DNA of 64,000 nt from Rhodanobacter humi (GCF_041107455.1 NZ_JBGBPY010000001.1:3906001-3970000), one strand, 5' to 3'. Positions 1 through 11,517 are shown, counted from the stretch's first letter. A program made the numbers and translations. Notes: generated by a model not told the origin, from the letters alone.

Positions 1-14
1 GCCAAGCTTGTCGT

Positions 15-30
15 TCAAACGATCGTTTGA
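15..30. promoter_or_regulatory. 16-bp perfect palindrome, candidate TetR-type operator
   Basis: TCAAACGATCGTTTGA is its own reverse complement over all 16 bases. Palindromes of this length with a CAAAC/GTTTG arm are typical binding sites of TetR-family repressors. It lies about 180 bp before ndk, at the left edge of the window, so it may serve a gene to the left that is not visible. Its function is inferred from form only. Confidence 0.4.
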
Positions 31-208
31 GCATACGCGGGCGGCTTCGCTGCCGTCAAACCGACGCGCCGGCCGGCCCGTCGACGACTTGCGAATGAGG
101 TAGAATCTGTCAAACTTCGCGGGCTAAACCCGCATTCCGAGTCGGTTTTGACCGATTCGCGGCACGATGCCGACCTTTCTTCATATCGACTTTTCCCGGA
201 GCACACCC

Positions 209-634
209 ATGGCGCTGGAGCGCACCCTTTCCATCATCAAGCCCGATGCCGTCGCCAAGAACGTGATCGGCGAGATCTACGCCCGTTTCGAGAAGGCCGG
301 CCTCAAGGTGATCGCCGCGAGGCAGAAGCAGCTGTCGCGCGCCGAGGCCGAGGGTTTCTACGCCGTGCACAAGGAGCGTCCGTTCTTCAAGGCGCTGGTG
401 GAGTTCATGATCTCTGGCCCGGTGATGATCCAGGTGCTGGAAGGCGAGGGCGCGATCCTCAAGAACCGCGACCTGATGGGCGCCACCAATCCGAAGGACG
501 CCGCGCCGGGCACGATCCGCGCCGACTTCGCCGACTCGATCGACGCGAATGCCGTGCACGGTTCCGATGCCGCGGAGACCGCGAAGGTCGAGATCGCCTA
601 TTTCTTTGCTTCCACTGAAGTACATAGCCGGTAA
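209..634 (+). CDS. ndk: nucleoside diphosphate kinase
   Basis: Ndk transfers the gamma phosphate of ATP to nucleoside diphosphates through a phosphohistidine and so balances the NTP and dNTP pools in the cytoplasm. The 141-aa product has the usual family length, starts with [12 protein letters not shown] and carries the catalytic histidine in NAVHGSD (His117). The frame is open upstream to an ATG at 167, but that would add 14 residues unlike the family, so the ATG at 209 was chosen. A -10-like TAGAAT lies at 101-106. It is the first gene of the ndk-rlmN-pilF-rodZ run that is typical of Xanthomonadales; rlmN starts 6 bp after its stop. Confidence 0.97.
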   Translation: MALERTLSIIKPDAVAKNVIGEIYARFEKAGLKVIAARQKQLSRAEAEGFYAVHKERPFFKALVEFMISGPVMIQVLEGEGAILKNRDLMGATNPKDAAPGTIRADFADSIDANAVHGSDAAETAKVEIAYFFASTEVHSR

Positions 635-640
635 ATAGTT

Positions 641-1792
641 GTGACCGAGGTACCTGCCACTTCATCCGACCAGCCCGGCACCGCCGGCAGGGTCAACCTG
701 CTCGACTTCGATCGCCAGGGGCTGCGCGATTTCTTCGCGCAGCTCGGCGAGAAGCCGTATCGCGCCGAGCAGGTGATGAAGTGGATCTACCACCACCTCG
801 AGTCCGACTTCGCGAACATGACCGACGTGGGCAAGGCGCTGCGCGCCAAGCTCGAAGCGAGCTGCCACGTCGGGCCGCCGAAGACCTTGGTGGACAAGGC
901 CGCCGCCGACGGCACGCACAAGTGGCTGCTGGGCATGGATGGCCGCAACGCGGTGGAGGCGGTGTACATCCCCGAGCCCACCCGCGGCACGCTGTGCGTG
1001 TCCTCGCAGATCGGCTGCGCGCTGAACTGCCAGTTCTGTTCCACCGGCGCGCAGGGCTTCAACCGCAACCTCGCCACCGCCGAGATCATCGGCCAGATGT
1101 GGGTGGCGGCGAAGCACCTCGGCAACGTCACCCACCAGAACCGCCGCATCACCAACGTGGTGATGATGGGCATGGGCGAACCGCTGGCGAACTTCGACAA
1201 CGTGGTCAAGGCGATGAGCCTGATGCGCGACGACCTGGGCTTCGGCCTCGCCTCCAAGCGCGTCACGCTGTCCACCGCCGGCATGGTGCCGATGATCGAC
1301 AAGCTGTCGGACGTGATCGACGTGTCGCTGGCGGTGTCGCTGCACGCGGCTAACGACGAGCTGCGCACCGAACTGGTGCCGCTCAACAAGCGCTATCCGC
1401 TGGCCGAGCTCACCGCCGCCTGCCAGCGCTGGATCGCGCGCAAGCCGCGCACCTCGATCACCTTCGAATACACCTTGATGAAGGGCGTGAACGACCAGCC
1501 CGAGCATGCGAAGCAGCTGATCCGCTTCATGCGCAGGCTGCCGACCTGCAAGGTCAACCTGATTCCGTTCAATCCCTTCCCCGGCACGCGCTTCGAGCGT
1601 TCGGACGCCGAAACCATCCGCGCGTTCCAGACCCAATTGCTCAATGCCGGCATCCTCACCATGCTGCGCCGTACCCGCGGCGACGACATCGACGCGGCCT
1701 GCGGCCAGTTGGCCGGGCAGGTGAACGACCGCACCCGGCGCAGCGCCGGGATACGCCAACGTGTGGAGCAAGGGGTGACGCATGCGTCGTAA
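641..1792 (+). CDS. rlmN: 23S rRNA (A2503-C2)/tRNA (A37-C2) methyltransferase RlmN
   Basis: This radical SAM methyltransferase modifies C2 of A2503 in 23S rRNA and of A37 in some tRNAs. The 383-aa protein contains the 4Fe-4S ligand motif CALNCQFC, the following [10 protein letters not shown] segment and a C-terminal cysteine in AACGQ, which fits the second catalytic cysteine of the family. Translation begins at GTG (641), 6 bp after the ndk stop. No better ATG exists before the conserved N-terminal helix ([15 protein letters not shown]). Its last 11 bp overlap the start of pilF, so the two are probably translationally coupled. Confidence 0.97.
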   Translation: MTEVPATSSDQPGTAGRVNLLDFDRQGLRDFFAQLGEKPYRAEQVMKWIYHHLESDFANMTDVGKALRAKLEASCHVGPPKTLVDKAAADGTHKWLLGMDGRNAVEAVYIPEPTRGTLCVSSQIGCALNCQFCSTGAQGFNRNLATAEIIGQMWVAAKHLGNVTHQNRRITNVVMMGMGEPLANFDNVVKAMSLMRDDLGFGLASKRVTLSTAGMVPMIDKLSDVIDVSLAVSLHAANDELRTELVPLNKRYPLAELTAACQRWIARKPRTSITFEYTLMKGVNDQPEHAKQLIRFMRRLPTCKVNLIPFNPFPGTRFERSDAETIRAFQTQLLNAGILTMLRRTRGDDIDAACGQLAGQVNDRTRRSAGIRQRVEQGVTHAS

Positions 1793-2594
1793 GCCGCTGC
1801 TGGGGGTTGGTCTGCTGTCGCTGGCGCTGGCCGGCTGCGTCACGGTGAATGGCGGCGGCGACAACAACGGCAGCGGGCAGTCGGGCACCGCCAATATCCC
1901 GGCGACCAGCAAGGTCGACCAACGCCAGGATGCGGCCCGCATCCACACCGAGCTGGCCCAGCACTACATGGCCGACGGCGACCTGCAGGACGCACTGGCC
2001 AAGTTGCAGCTGGCGCTGAAGTTCGATCCGAACTACGCGCCGGCCCACACCGTGATCGCGGTGGTCTACGAGAAGATCAACAACCTGCCCGAGGCCGAGG
2101 CCCATTACCGCAAGGCGGTGGCGCTGGAGCCGACCAAAGGCGCCCCGAACAACAATCTCGGCCAGTTCCTGTGCCGTACCGGCAAGGTGCAGGAATCGAT
2201 CGGCTACTTCCGCAAGGCGGTGGCCGACCCGTTCTACGCCACCCCCGACGTGGCGTACACCAACGCCGGCATCTGCCAGCTGCGGGCGAACGACACGACG
2301 GGCGCGGAAGCGAGTTTTCGTGACGCAATCGCGCGAAATCCCGGCAACGGCGATGCACTTTTCCATCTCGCCGAAGTACTCTACCGGCAGGGGGATGCGT
2401 TTCGTGCTCGGGCTTTCATCCAGCGTTTCGATGCGCTGGGCCAACCCAATGCGGCCGCTCTCAAGCTTGGTTACGATATCGAGTCGCGCTTGGGCAATAC
2501 GGACGCAGCCCAGACCTATCTCAGGCGTTTGCAGAGCCAGTTCCCGGACTCGGAGCAGGCTCGCGCCCTGAAAACCACCGCCAGCAGTCAATGA
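1782..2594 (+). CDS. pilF: type IV pilus biogenesis/stability lipoprotein PilF (PilW)
   Basis: PilF is the outer-membrane pilotin that helps the PilQ secretin assemble for type IV pili. The 270-aa product starts with a lipoprotein signal whose lipobox is LALAGC (Cys19), followed by a low-complexity Gly/Asn linker. It then carries consecutive TPR repeats from about residue 45 to 250 (for example [18 protein letters not shown] and [20 protein letters not shown]). The start overlaps rlmN by 11 bp and the end overlaps rodZ by 4 bp (ATGA). The order rlmN-pilF-rodZ is conserved in many gammaproteobacteria and supports the assignment. Confidence 0.93.
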   Translation: MRRKPLLGVGLLSLALAGCVTVNGGGDNNGSGQSGTANIPATSKVDQRQDAARIHTELAQHYMADGDLQDALAKLQLALKFDPNYAPAHTVIAVVYEKINNLPEAEAHYRKAVALEPTKGAPNNNLGQFLCRTGKVQESIGYFRKAVADPFYATPDVAYTNAGICQLRANDTTGAEASFRDAIARNPGNGDALFHLAEVLYRQGDAFRARAFIQRFDALGQPNAAALKLGYDIESRLGNTDAAQTYLRRLQSQFPDSEQARALKTTASSQ

Positions 2595-3616
2595 CCACGA
2601 AGCAGCCTTTCCAGCCCGGCCAGGATCCGGCCGCGCACGATCTGTTCGCCGATCGGCCGGACGTCATGGAAGCCCCCGCCGCCAGCCATGCGCTCGATCA
2701 CCACGATGCCGTGTTCGGCAGCCGCCTGCGCGCGGCGCGCGAGGCGCGCGGCGCTGATCTGGAAACCTGCGCGCATGCGCTGAAGCTGCCGCTGCGCATC
2801 CTGCGCAAGCTGGAGCAGGGCGAGCACCAGGGCATCGATTCCAAGGTCTACCTGGCCAGCTACATCGGCAAGTACGGGCAGTACCTGGGCATCGACGCGG
2901 CCGAGATCGAGGCCGAACAGGCGCGCATCCGTCAGGTCGAGCCGCCACTGGTGGCCACCGGCGGCATTTCGCATTCGCGCTTCCTGCTCGACCGCTACGC
3001 CACCGCCGCCACCTACGTGGTGCTGACCCTGGTGATCGCGGTGCCGACGATCTGGTTCGGCGTGCGCAGCACGCTGGATCGCGACCTCAGCCATCTCACT
3101 CCGCTGGATGCCTCGCCGGTGGCGCAGCAGGACGCATCGACGCCGGCCGTGAGCGCGGCCAGGACGGTCGCGTCCACCGCGCCGGCCTCCGCCACGCCGG
3201 CACAGCCGCAGGCTTCGGCGCCGGCTGCGTCGGATCAGCCGCTGATGGCCTCCATGGCGCCGTTCCCGAATCTCGGCGGCGGCAACGACACCTTGCCGAC
3301 GCCACCCACGATCAGCACGGCCGCGACCGTCAATGCCGGCAGCGGCGCCCACAGCCTCAGCCTGAGCCTGTCGGCTGCCAGTTGGGTCGAGGTGACCGGG
3401 CAGGACGGCACGCGCATGGAATACGGACTGCTGCCCGCCGGCACCAGCAAGACCTGGCACAGCGACCAGCCGCTGGACGTGCGCATCGGCAACGTCAGCG
3501 GCGCGCAGGTGAGCATCGATGGCCAGCCGGTGACGCTCGACGGTTTCCGCCGCGCCAACGTGGCGCATTTCCGCGTGCAGATCGCGGACGGCAAGGCCGC
3601 TGCGGCCGCCCTCTGA
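2591..3616 (+). CDS. rodZ: cytoskeletal membrane protein RodZ
   Basis: RodZ links the MreB cytoskeleton to the cell-wall elongation machinery. The 341-aa protein has the family architecture: an N-terminal helix-turn-helix (residues about 35-100, FGSRLRAAREARGADLETCA), a single membrane span near residues 135-155 (TAATYVVLTLVIAVPTIWFG), a long Ala/Pro/Thr-rich periplasmic linker and a C-terminal domain (about 255-335, with SLSLSAASWVEVTGQDG). The ATG overlaps the pilF stop. A gap of about 160 bp with a hairpin follows, which suggests the end of the first operon. Confidence 0.93.
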   Translation: MTTKQPFQPGQDPAAHDLFADRPDVMEAPAASHALDHHDAVFGSRLRAAREARGADLETCAHALKLPLRILRKLEQGEHQGIDSKVYLASYIGKYGQYLGIDAAEIEAEQARIRQVEPPLVATGGISHSRFLLDRYATAATYVVLTLVIAVPTIWFGVRSTLDRDLSHLTPLDASPVAQQDASTPAVSAARTVASTAPASATPAQPQASAPAASDQPLMASMAPFPNLGGGNDTLPTPPTISTAATVNAGSGAHSLSLSLSAASWVEVTGQDGTRMEYGLLPAGTSKTWHSDQPLDVRIGNVSGAQVSIDGQPVTLDGFRRANVAHFRVQIADGKAAAAAL

Positions 3617-3678
3617 TCGCGACATCGCAGGCGCTCGCCGCGCCTGCGTGCGATCCATTTCGGTTATGCTTGCCCATT

Positions 3679-3699
3679 CTTCGCCCGGCACGGGCGAAG
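3679..3699 (+). terminator. hairpin after rodZ, possible terminator
   Basis: A perfect 9-bp stem (CTTCGCCCG / CGGGCGAAG) with a 3-base loop lies 63 bp after rodZ. A run of seven T residues follows 15 bases later at 3715-3721 rather than directly after the stem, so this is not a classical Rho-independent terminator. The rest of the 3617-3775 gap has a GC-rich inverted repeat near 3629-3652 and a TTATGCT box near 3664 that could be a -10 for yfgM-bamB. Confidence 0.35.
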
Positions 3700-3775
3700 G
3701 GTGATGGCGAGTCGTTTTTTTCTCGCCTCCGGCCTGCCGGCGCGCGCCGCGCGCGGTACCCACGAACGGTGAAGC

Positions 3776-4426
3776 ATGGCATTTGACGCATACGACGATT
3801 ACGAACAAAGCGAACGTGTCCAGAAATGGCTGCGCGAGAACGGCCTCTCCATCGCCGTCGGCATCGCGATCGGCCTGGTCGGCATCTTCGGCCTGCAGCA
3901 GTGGCGCAAGCACCAGGCGAACAACGAGGCCGCGGCGGCCACCTTGTACCAGCAGGCGCAGGTGGCGCTGGCCAGCGGCAAGCCGACGGCGGCGACCGCC
4001 TTCGTCGACGAGCTGATGAAGGACTACGCGAAGTCGCCGTACGCGCTGTTCGCGGTCAGCGACCGCGCGAAGCAGCAGGTGCAGGACAAGCAGCTGGACA
4101 AGGCGATCGCCTCGCTGCAGTGGGCCGAGGCGCATGCCGCCGACCCGGCGCTGAAGGCGCTGATGGAACTGCGCATGGCGCGCGTGCAGCTGGCCAAGGG
4201 CGACGGCCAGGCCGCGCTGGCCACGCTCGAAGCCATGCCGGCGGGCCAGTACGCGGGCCTGAACCAGGAACTCCGTGGCGATGCGCTGGTCAAGCTGGGA
4301 CGCGCCGACGACGCACGCAAGGCTTACCAGGCGGCGATGACGGCATTGGGTGAGGACGCGCCGCAGCATGCCGTCCTGCAGATGAAAATCGACGATCTGG
4401 CCGTGGCCGGAAAGCAGGGTGCATGA
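3776..4426 (+). CDS. yfgM: YfgM-type SecYEG-associated TPR protein
   Basis: YfgM is an inner-membrane ancillary protein that associates with the SecYEG translocon and periplasmic chaperones. The 216-aa product begins with a short acidic cytoplasmic segment (DAYDDYEQSERVQKWLREN), one transmembrane helix near residues 23-42 (GLSIAVGIAIGLVGIFGLQQ) and a periplasmic helical TPR-like domain to the end. Length and layout match the E. coli protein (206 aa). Its stop overlaps the bamB start by 4 bp. The yfgM-bamB-der order is conserved across gammaproteobacteria, which strengthens the call. Confidence 0.9.
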   Translation: MAFDAYDDYEQSERVQKWLRENGLSIAVGIAIGLVGIFGLQQWRKHQANNEAAAATLYQQAQVALASGKPTAATAFVDELMKDYAKSPYALFAVSDRAKQQVQDKQLDKAIASLQWAEAHAADPALKALMELRMARVQLAKGDGQAALATLEAMPAGQYAGLNQELRGDALVKLGRADDARKAYQAAMTALGEDAPQHAVLQMKIDDLAVAGKQGA

Positions 4427-5637
4427 AAGTCGTGGTGAAGAAGAGCGTTTGGCTGGTCGCCCTGGGTTCGCTGGTCCTGCTGGCCGGCTGCAACTCGTTC
4501 AAGAAGAAGAACCTCGAACCGCCGACTCCGCTGGAAAAGCATTTCACCCCCACGGTGCAAGTCAGCAAGGTGTGGACCGCGCGCATCGGTGACGGCGCCG
4601 GCATCAGCGGCGTGCGCCTGCGCCCGACCGTGGTGGACGGCGTGCTGTATGCCGACAGTACCGACGGCAAGATCGCCGCGTTCGACGCCGCCAGCGGCAA
4701 GAAGCTGTGGGAAAAGACCACCCGCAGCAGCAAGGGCTGGTTCGGCCTGGGCCACGCGAAGGGCGTCGATGCCGCGTATGCCGGCGGCCCGGCCGTGGCC
4801 GGCGATCTGCTTGCGGTGGGCACGCTCGACGGCCACGTCTACGCCATGGGCGCGAAGGACGGCAGCCCGCGCTGGGAGGCCGACCTGGTTTCCGAAGTGG
4901 TCGCCGCGCCGGCGATCAGCGGCGACCTGGTGATCGTGCGCACCCAGGACGGTCGCGTGTACGGCCTCGACGCCGCCACCGGCAAGCGCCGCTGGGCCTA
5001 CGACCAGGGCAATGTGCCGTCGCTCAGCCTGCGCGGCAACGGCGTGCCGCTGGCCGCCAACGGCGTGGTGTTCATCGGCACCGACGACGGCAAGCTGGTC
5101 GCGCTGCGCCAGGACAACGGCGAGAAGCTGTGGGAGCAGAAGCTCGCCAACGGCGAGGGCCGCACCGACATCGAGCGTCTCGACGACGCCGACGGCGCGA
5201 TCCTGCTCGATGGCAGCACGCTGTACGGTGCCGCCTACCACGGCAACCTCAGCGCGATCGACGGTCCCAGCGGCCGCCCGCTGTGGTCGCATCCGTTCTC
5301 CACCTACACCGCGCTCGCCGTGGGCGGCAACGCCGTCTACGGCGTGGACGACCAGGGCGTGGCGTGGGCGTTCGACCGCAGCGGCGGCGCCGACATGTGG
5401 AAGAACGACAAGCTGAAGTACCGCTGGCTCACCGGTCCCGCCGTGCAGGGCAACTACGTGGTGGTGGCCGACGCCTACGGCTACGTGCACTGGCTGCAGG
5501 CTGGCGACGGCGCGCTGGCCGCGCGCGTGCGCCTGTCGAAGAAGGCGATCCAGGCCCAACCGCTGGTGGTGGGCGACACCGTGTACGTCGAGGACGTGAA
5601 GGGCCATATCGGCGCCTACCGTCTCGCCGCGCACTGA
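4423..5637 (+). CDS. bamB: outer-membrane assembly lipoprotein BamB
   Basis: BamB is the beta-propeller lipoprotein of the BAM complex that inserts beta-barrel proteins into the outer membrane. The 404-aa protein has a lipobox (LVLLAGC, Cys21) and then repeated PQQ-type blades with the recurring pattern of a hydrophobic strand, DG.VYA.DA.TGK and W (for example LDGHVYAMGAKDGSPRW and RVYGLDAATGKRRW). ATGA overlap with yfgM suggests coupled translation; der follows 21 bp after the stop. It acts on the periplasmic face of the outer membrane. Confidence 0.95.
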   Translation: MKVVVKKSVWLVALGSLVLLAGCNSFKKKNLEPPTPLEKHFTPTVQVSKVWTARIGDGAGISGVRLRPTVVDGVLYADSTDGKIAAFDAASGKKLWEKTTRSSKGWFGLGHAKGVDAAYAGGPAVAGDLLAVGTLDGHVYAMGAKDGSPRWEADLVSEVVAAPAISGDLVIVRTQDGRVYGLDAATGKRRWAYDQGNVPSLSLRGNGVPLAANGVVFIGTDDGKLVALRQDNGEKLWEQKLANGEGRTDIERLDDADGAILLDGSTLYGAAYHGNLSAIDGPSGRPLWSHPFSTYTALAVGGNAVYGVDDQGVAWAFDRSGGADMWKNDKLKYRWLTGPAVQGNYVVVADAYGYVHWLQAGDGALAARVRLSKKAIQAQPLVVGDTVYVEDVKGHIGAYRLAAH

Positions 5638-5658
5638 CGCCGGGAACCATGACCCTTC

Positions 5659-7059
5659 ATGCTGCCCGTCGTCGCCCTGGTCGGTCGCCCCAACGTCGGT
5701 AAATCGACCCTGTTCAACGCGCTGACGCGCAGCCGCGACGCCCTGGTGGCCGACCTGCCGGGCGTCACCCGCGATCGCCATTACGGCGTGTGCCGCACCG
5801 TCGCGCGCCCGTTCGTGGTGGTCGACACCGGCGGCCTCTCCGGCGTGGACGAAGGCCTCGAAGGCCTCACCGCGCAGCAGGTGCGCCTGGCCATCGAGGA
5901 AGCGCAGGCGCTGGTGTTCGTGGTGGATGCGCGCGACGGCCTGCTGCCGCAGGATCGCAACATCCTCGACGAGCTGCGCCGCAGCGGCAAGCCGCTGCTG
6001 CTGGCGGTGAACAAGACCGATGGCCTGGACCTGCACGACGCGCTGGCGGAATTCGCCCGCTTCGGCATTGCGACCACGCTGCCGCTGTCCGCCGCGCACA
6101 ACCGCGGCACCGAGGAACTGATCGCCGCGCTGCTGCCGGTGCTGCCGGAAGACGCGCACGAGGAACTGGCCGAGGGCGAGGACGGTTCCATCCGCGTCGC
6201 CATCGTGGGCCGGCCGAACGCGGGCAAGTCCACCCTGATCAACCGCCTGCTCGGCGAGGACCGGCTCATCGTCTCCGACGTGGCCGGCACCACCCGCGAC
6301 CCGATCCGCGTGCCGCTGGAACGCGACGGCCGCCGCTACACCCTGATCGACACCGCCGGCGTGCGGCGCAAGGCGCGGGTCGAGGAGGCGCTGGAGAAGT
6401 TCAGCGTCATCAAGACCCTGCAGTCGATCGCCGCCGCCCAGGTGGTGGTGATCATGATCGACGCGCGCGAGAACCTCGCCGACCAGGACCTCACCCTGAT
6501 CGGCCACGCGATGGACGAGGGCAGGGCGCTGGTGATCGCGGTGAACAAGTGGGACGGCCTGGACGCCTACCAGCGCGAGCAGTGCGAACGTGCGCTGGAT
6601 CGCCGCCTGCAGTTCGTCGACTGGGCGAAGACCGTGTTCATCTCCGCGCTGCACGGTTCCGGCCTGCGCGAGCTGATGCGCGCGGTGGTGCGTGCACATG
6701 CCGCAGCGACGAAGGAACTGAGTTCCTCCGACCTGACCAAGACGCTGGAAAAAGCCTACGAGAGCTACCAGCCGCCGTTGGTGCGCGGGCATGCGCCGAA
6801 GCTGCGCTTCGCGCATCCCGGCGGCAACAATCCGCCCACCATCGTGATCCACGGCAGCCGCACCAAGCACATCGCGCCGGCCTATCAGCGTTACCTGGAA
6901 AACTTCTTCCGCAAGCGCTACAAGCTGGAAGGCACGCCGGTCCGCATCGTTTTCCGCGAAGGCGAGAACCCGTACGCCGGCAAGAAGAACGTGCTCACCG
7001 AAGGCCAGCTGCGCAAGCGCCAGCGCATGATCCGCGAGATGAAGAAGCGCGGGAAGTAG
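5659..7059 (+). CDS. der: ribosome assembly GTPase Der (EngA)
   Basis: Der is an essential GTPase with two tandem G domains that matures the 50S subunit. Domain 1 shows GRPNVGKST (P-loop), DLPGVTRD, DTGG and NKTD. Domain 2 shows GRPNAGKST, AGTTRD, DTAG and NKWD. A KH-like C-terminal domain follows from about residue 350 (KLRFAHPGGNNPPTIVIHG), with a basic tail ending MKKRGK. At 466 aa the protein has the family length. It closes the yfgM-bamB-der operon and is followed by a paired REP-like hairpin. Confidence 0.97.
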   Translation: MLPVVALVGRPNVGKSTLFNALTRSRDALVADLPGVTRDRHYGVCRTVARPFVVVDTGGLSGVDEGLEGLTAQQVRLAIEEAQALVFVVDARDGLLPQDRNILDELRRSGKPLLLAVNKTDGLDLHDALAEFARFGIATTLPLSAAHNRGTEELIAALLPVLPEDAHEELAEGEDGSIRVAIVGRPNAGKSTLINRLLGEDRLIVSDVAGTTRDPIRVPLERDGRRYTLIDTAGVRRKARVEEALEKFSVIKTLQSIAAAQVVVIMIDARENLADQDLTLIGHAMDEGRALVIAVNKWDGLDAYQREQCERALDRRLQFVDWAKTVFISALHGSGLRELMRAVVRAHAAATKELSSSDLTKTLEKAYESYQPPLVRGHAPKLRFAHPGGNNPPTIVIHGSRTKHIAPAYQRYLENFFRKRYKLEGTPVRIVFREGENPYAGKKNVLTEGQLRKRQRMIREMKKRGK

Positions 7060-7069
7060 GTTGGGGCAG

Positions 7070-7118
7070 GTCGGGCTTCAGCCCGACAACACCACGCACC
7101 GTCGGGCCGAAGCCCGAC
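7070..7118. repeat. paired REP-like hairpins after der
   Basis: Two 18-bp inverted repeats stand in tandem: GTCGGGCTTCAGCCCGAC at 7070-7087 and GTCGGGCCGAAGCCCGAC at 7101-7118, 13 bases apart. A second pair of the same design is at 17057-17102. Repetition at two unrelated loci, always between genes, marks them as dispersed REP-type elements that may also end transcription after der. Confidence 0.75.
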
Positions 7119-7147
7119 CCATGAAGGCATCGCGCTAGACTTGCGCC

Positions 7148-8317
7148 ATGTCCACGCCCACCAACCGCGACACTTGGCTCGCCGAGCTGCGCAGCCGCAT
7201 TCCCGAAATCGCTCCCGCCGAGGCGCTGGGCCGCCAGGCGCAGGGCGCACTGCTGATCGACGTGCGCGAGGACGGCGAACGCGCCAGCGGCATGCCGGCC
7301 GGTGCGCTGGGCTTGTCGCGCGGTTTCCTGGAATTGCGCATCGAGCAGGCGGAACCGGATCGTGCGCGACCGATTCTTGCCTTGTGCGGCAGCGGCATGC
7401 GTTCGCTGCTGGCGGCCGAGGCTTTGCAGCGGCTGGGTTATCGCGACGTGCGTTCCGTGGCCGGCGGTTTCGAGCGCTGGAAGAGCGAAGGCCTGCCGAT
7501 CGTCGCGGGTGCGCTGGATGCGGACGCCGCCGAACGCTATGCGCGCCAGCTGCGCCTGCCGCAGGTGGGCGAGGCGGGGCAGGCGAGGCTGGGGGCTACG
7601 AAGATCGTGTTGCTCGGCGCCGGCGGCCTCGGTGCGCCGGCGGCGCTGTATCTGGCCGCGGCCGGCGTCGGCCAGCTCACCCTGATCGACGACGACCGCG
7701 TGGAACGCTCCAACCTGCACCGCCAGGTGATCCACGCGGATGCGCGCGTGGGCATGGCCAAGACCGAGTCGGCGCGTATCGCGCTGAATGCGCTGAACCC
7801 GCGCGTGCACATCGAGCTGCGCAACGAGCGCCTGCGCGCCGACAACGTGGAGCGCCTGCTCGACGGCCACGACCTGGTGATCGACGGTGCCGACAATTTT
7901 CCCGCGCGGTACCTGCTGGCCGCTGCCACGCAGCGGCTGAAGCTGCCGATGGTCTACGGCGCGGTGGAGCGCTTCACCGGGCAGCTGAGCGTGTTCGACC
8001 CGCGCCGCGACGACTCGCCGTGCTACCGCTGCCTGTTCCCCGAACCGCCCTCGGCCGCCGAGGCGCCGAACTGCAGCGAGGCCGGCGTGCTCGGCGTGCT
8101 GCCCGGCATCGTGGGCCTGCTGCAGGCCACCGAAGCACTGAAGCTGATCCTCGGACTGGGCGAGCCGCTGGTCGGCCGGCTGCTGTCCTTCGACGCGCTG
8201 GGCATGCGTTTCCGCGAGACGCGCCTGCCGCGCGACCCGGCCTGCCCGGGCTGCGGCGCGACCGCGCACTTCAGCGGTTACGAGGACGTCGCCGCGTTCT
8301 GTGCCGCCGCCGGCTGA
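7148..8317 (+). CDS. moeB: MoeB/ThiF-type sulfur-carrier adenylyltransferase with N-terminal rhodanese domain
   Basis: MoeB/ThiF enzymes adenylate the C-terminal glycine of a sulfur-carrier protein (MoaD or ThiS) for molybdopterin or thiazole synthesis. Residues about 20-115 form a rhodanese domain (LLIDVREDGE, active-site Cys80 in LALCGSGMRS). Residues about 125-385 form the E1-like domain (LGAGGLGAPAALYLA nucleotide loop, LIDDDRVERSNLHRQ) with two zinc-binding CxxC pairs (CYRC and CPGC). The rhodanese at the N terminus is unlike MOCS3/MoeBR, where it is C-terminal. Whether the carrier is MoaD, ThiS or another protein cannot be decided here. The 3' end overlaps the opposing acetyltransferase gene by 40 bp. 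Confidence 0.85.
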   Translation: MSTPTNRDTWLAELRSRIPEIAPAEALGRQAQGALLIDVREDGERASGMPAGALGLSRGFLELRIEQAEPDRARPILALCGSGMRSLLAAEALQRLGYRDVRSVAGGFERWKSEGLPIVAGALDADAAERYARQLRLPQVGEAGQARLGATKIVLLGAGGLGAPAALYLAAAGVGQLTLIDDDRVERSNLHRQVIHADARVGMAKTESARIALNALNPRVHIELRNERLRADNVERLLDGHDLVIDGADNFPARYLLAAATQRLKLPMVYGAVERFTGQLSVFDPRRDDSPCYRCLFPEPPSAAEAPNCSEAGVLGVLPGIVGLLQATEALKLILGLGEPLVGRLLSFDALGMRFRETRLPRDPACPGCGATAHFSGYEDVAAFCAAAG

Positions 8318-8880
8318 GCGAGGTCGGCGGGAATCAGCGCATATACCGCGGCGTCGTGGGCGCGATCCCAGGCCCACAACCGCTGCCGTGCCATCGCCTC
8401 GAACACGGCGCCCGACTTCTCCGCCACGCGCCGGCTGGCATGGTTGTCGGGCAGGGTGACGATCTCGATCCGGATCAGGCCCAGCTCGGCGAAACCGAAA
8501 CGCGCCACCAGCCGCGTGGCCGCGGCGGCAAGGCCCTGGCCGTGGCGCGAGGCACGTATCCAGTAGCCGAGGTTGGCACTGCGATGCAGCGGATTGATCT
8601 GGTTGAGCCCGCAGCCGCCCAGCAGTTCGTCGCTGGCAACGTCGCGCACGGCGAACGCGAATTGCGTGCCGGTCCGCCAGGTTTCGTGGCAATGCCGCGT
8701 CCACGCCCGGGCCCGGTCCAGGTCGTAGTCGGCGCGACACCACGGCAGCCAGCGGCCCACGCTGGCGACCGATTCCTGCACGGCGGCATGCAATTCGGCG
8801 ACATCCGTGTCGCGCCATGGCCGCAGCACCAGGCGACCGTCGGCGAGTGAAGGCGTAACGTGGGTCATTGCTTCGGCCAT
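8278..8880 (-). CDS. GNAT-family N-acetyltransferase (RimJ/RimL-like)
   Basis: This 200-aa protein belongs to the GNAT acetyltransferases that move acetyl from acetyl-CoA to amino groups. It begins after a short leader with DGRLVLRPWRDTDVAELHAA, has the family core LGYWIRASRHGQGLAAAA (the acetyl-CoA-binding region R-x-x-G-x-G/A is RHGQGLA) and the later FAELGLIRIEI and NHASRRVAEKSGA segments typical of RimJ/RimL-like members. The substrate is unknown. A second ATG at 8868 would remove four residues. It runs convergent to moeB, overlapping 40 bp, and divergent from folD. Confidence 0.85.
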   Translation of the reverse strand: MAEAMTHVTPSLADGRLVLRPWRDTDVAELHAAVQESVASVGRWLPWCRADYDLDRARAWTRHCHETWRTGTQFAFAVRDVASDELLGGCGLNQINPLHRSANLGYWIRASRHGQGLAAAATRLVARFGFAELGLIRIEIVTLPDNHASRRVAEKSGAVFEAMARQRLWAWDRAHDAAVYALIPADLAQPAAAQNAATSS

Positions 8881-8890
8881 GGCTTGGCGT

Positions 8891-8919
8891 TTGTGCGTTG
8901 CGGTTGGAGCTTGGATAAT
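8891..8919 (+). promoter_or_regulatory. candidate sigma-70 promoter of folD
   Basis: TTGTGC (8891-8896) and GATAAT (8914-8919) are separated by exactly 17 bases, 26 bp before the folD start. Spacing and position fit a housekeeping promoter. Confidence 0.55.
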
Positions 8920-8945
8920 GTCGCGTCCTTCGCCCCGGTATCAAC

Positions 8946-11349
<2,404 letters not shown>

Positions 11350-11400
11350 AACGAGGCGAGGCCGGGAACCTGCCGGTCCGTCAGCGAGGGTCTTCATGGC

Positions 11401-11477
11401 GTCATTCCCGCGAAAGCGGGAATCCATGCTGGCTTTGCGGCAAAAGCAAGACGGATTCCCGCTTTCGCGGGAATGAC
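11401..11477. repeat. 25-bp perfect inverted repeat between guaB and guaA
   Basis: The arms 11401-11425 (starting GTCATTCCCGCGAAAGCGGG) and 11453-11477 are exact reverse complements, with a 27-base loop. Each arm is itself nearly self-complementary around CCCGCGAAAGCGGG. This is the widely dispersed GTCATTCC...GGAATGAC class of bacterial intergenic repeat; a diverged relative lies at 51021-51105. It sits in the guaB-guaA leader and could form a long hairpin in the transcript. Confidence 0.8.
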
Positions 11478-11517
11478 GGCCGGGTGGTTTCCGGATGCCC
11501 CTGAGAGTTTCGATCCG

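Noticed and set aside
167-208. Upstream ATG at 167 as the start of ndk.
   Set aside because: The 14 extra residues are absent from the family; ATG 209 gives the normal 141-aa length.
11473-11517. Upstream start of guaA at 11473.
   Set aside because: It lies inside the 25-bp inverted repeat, and the added 15 residues have no homology.
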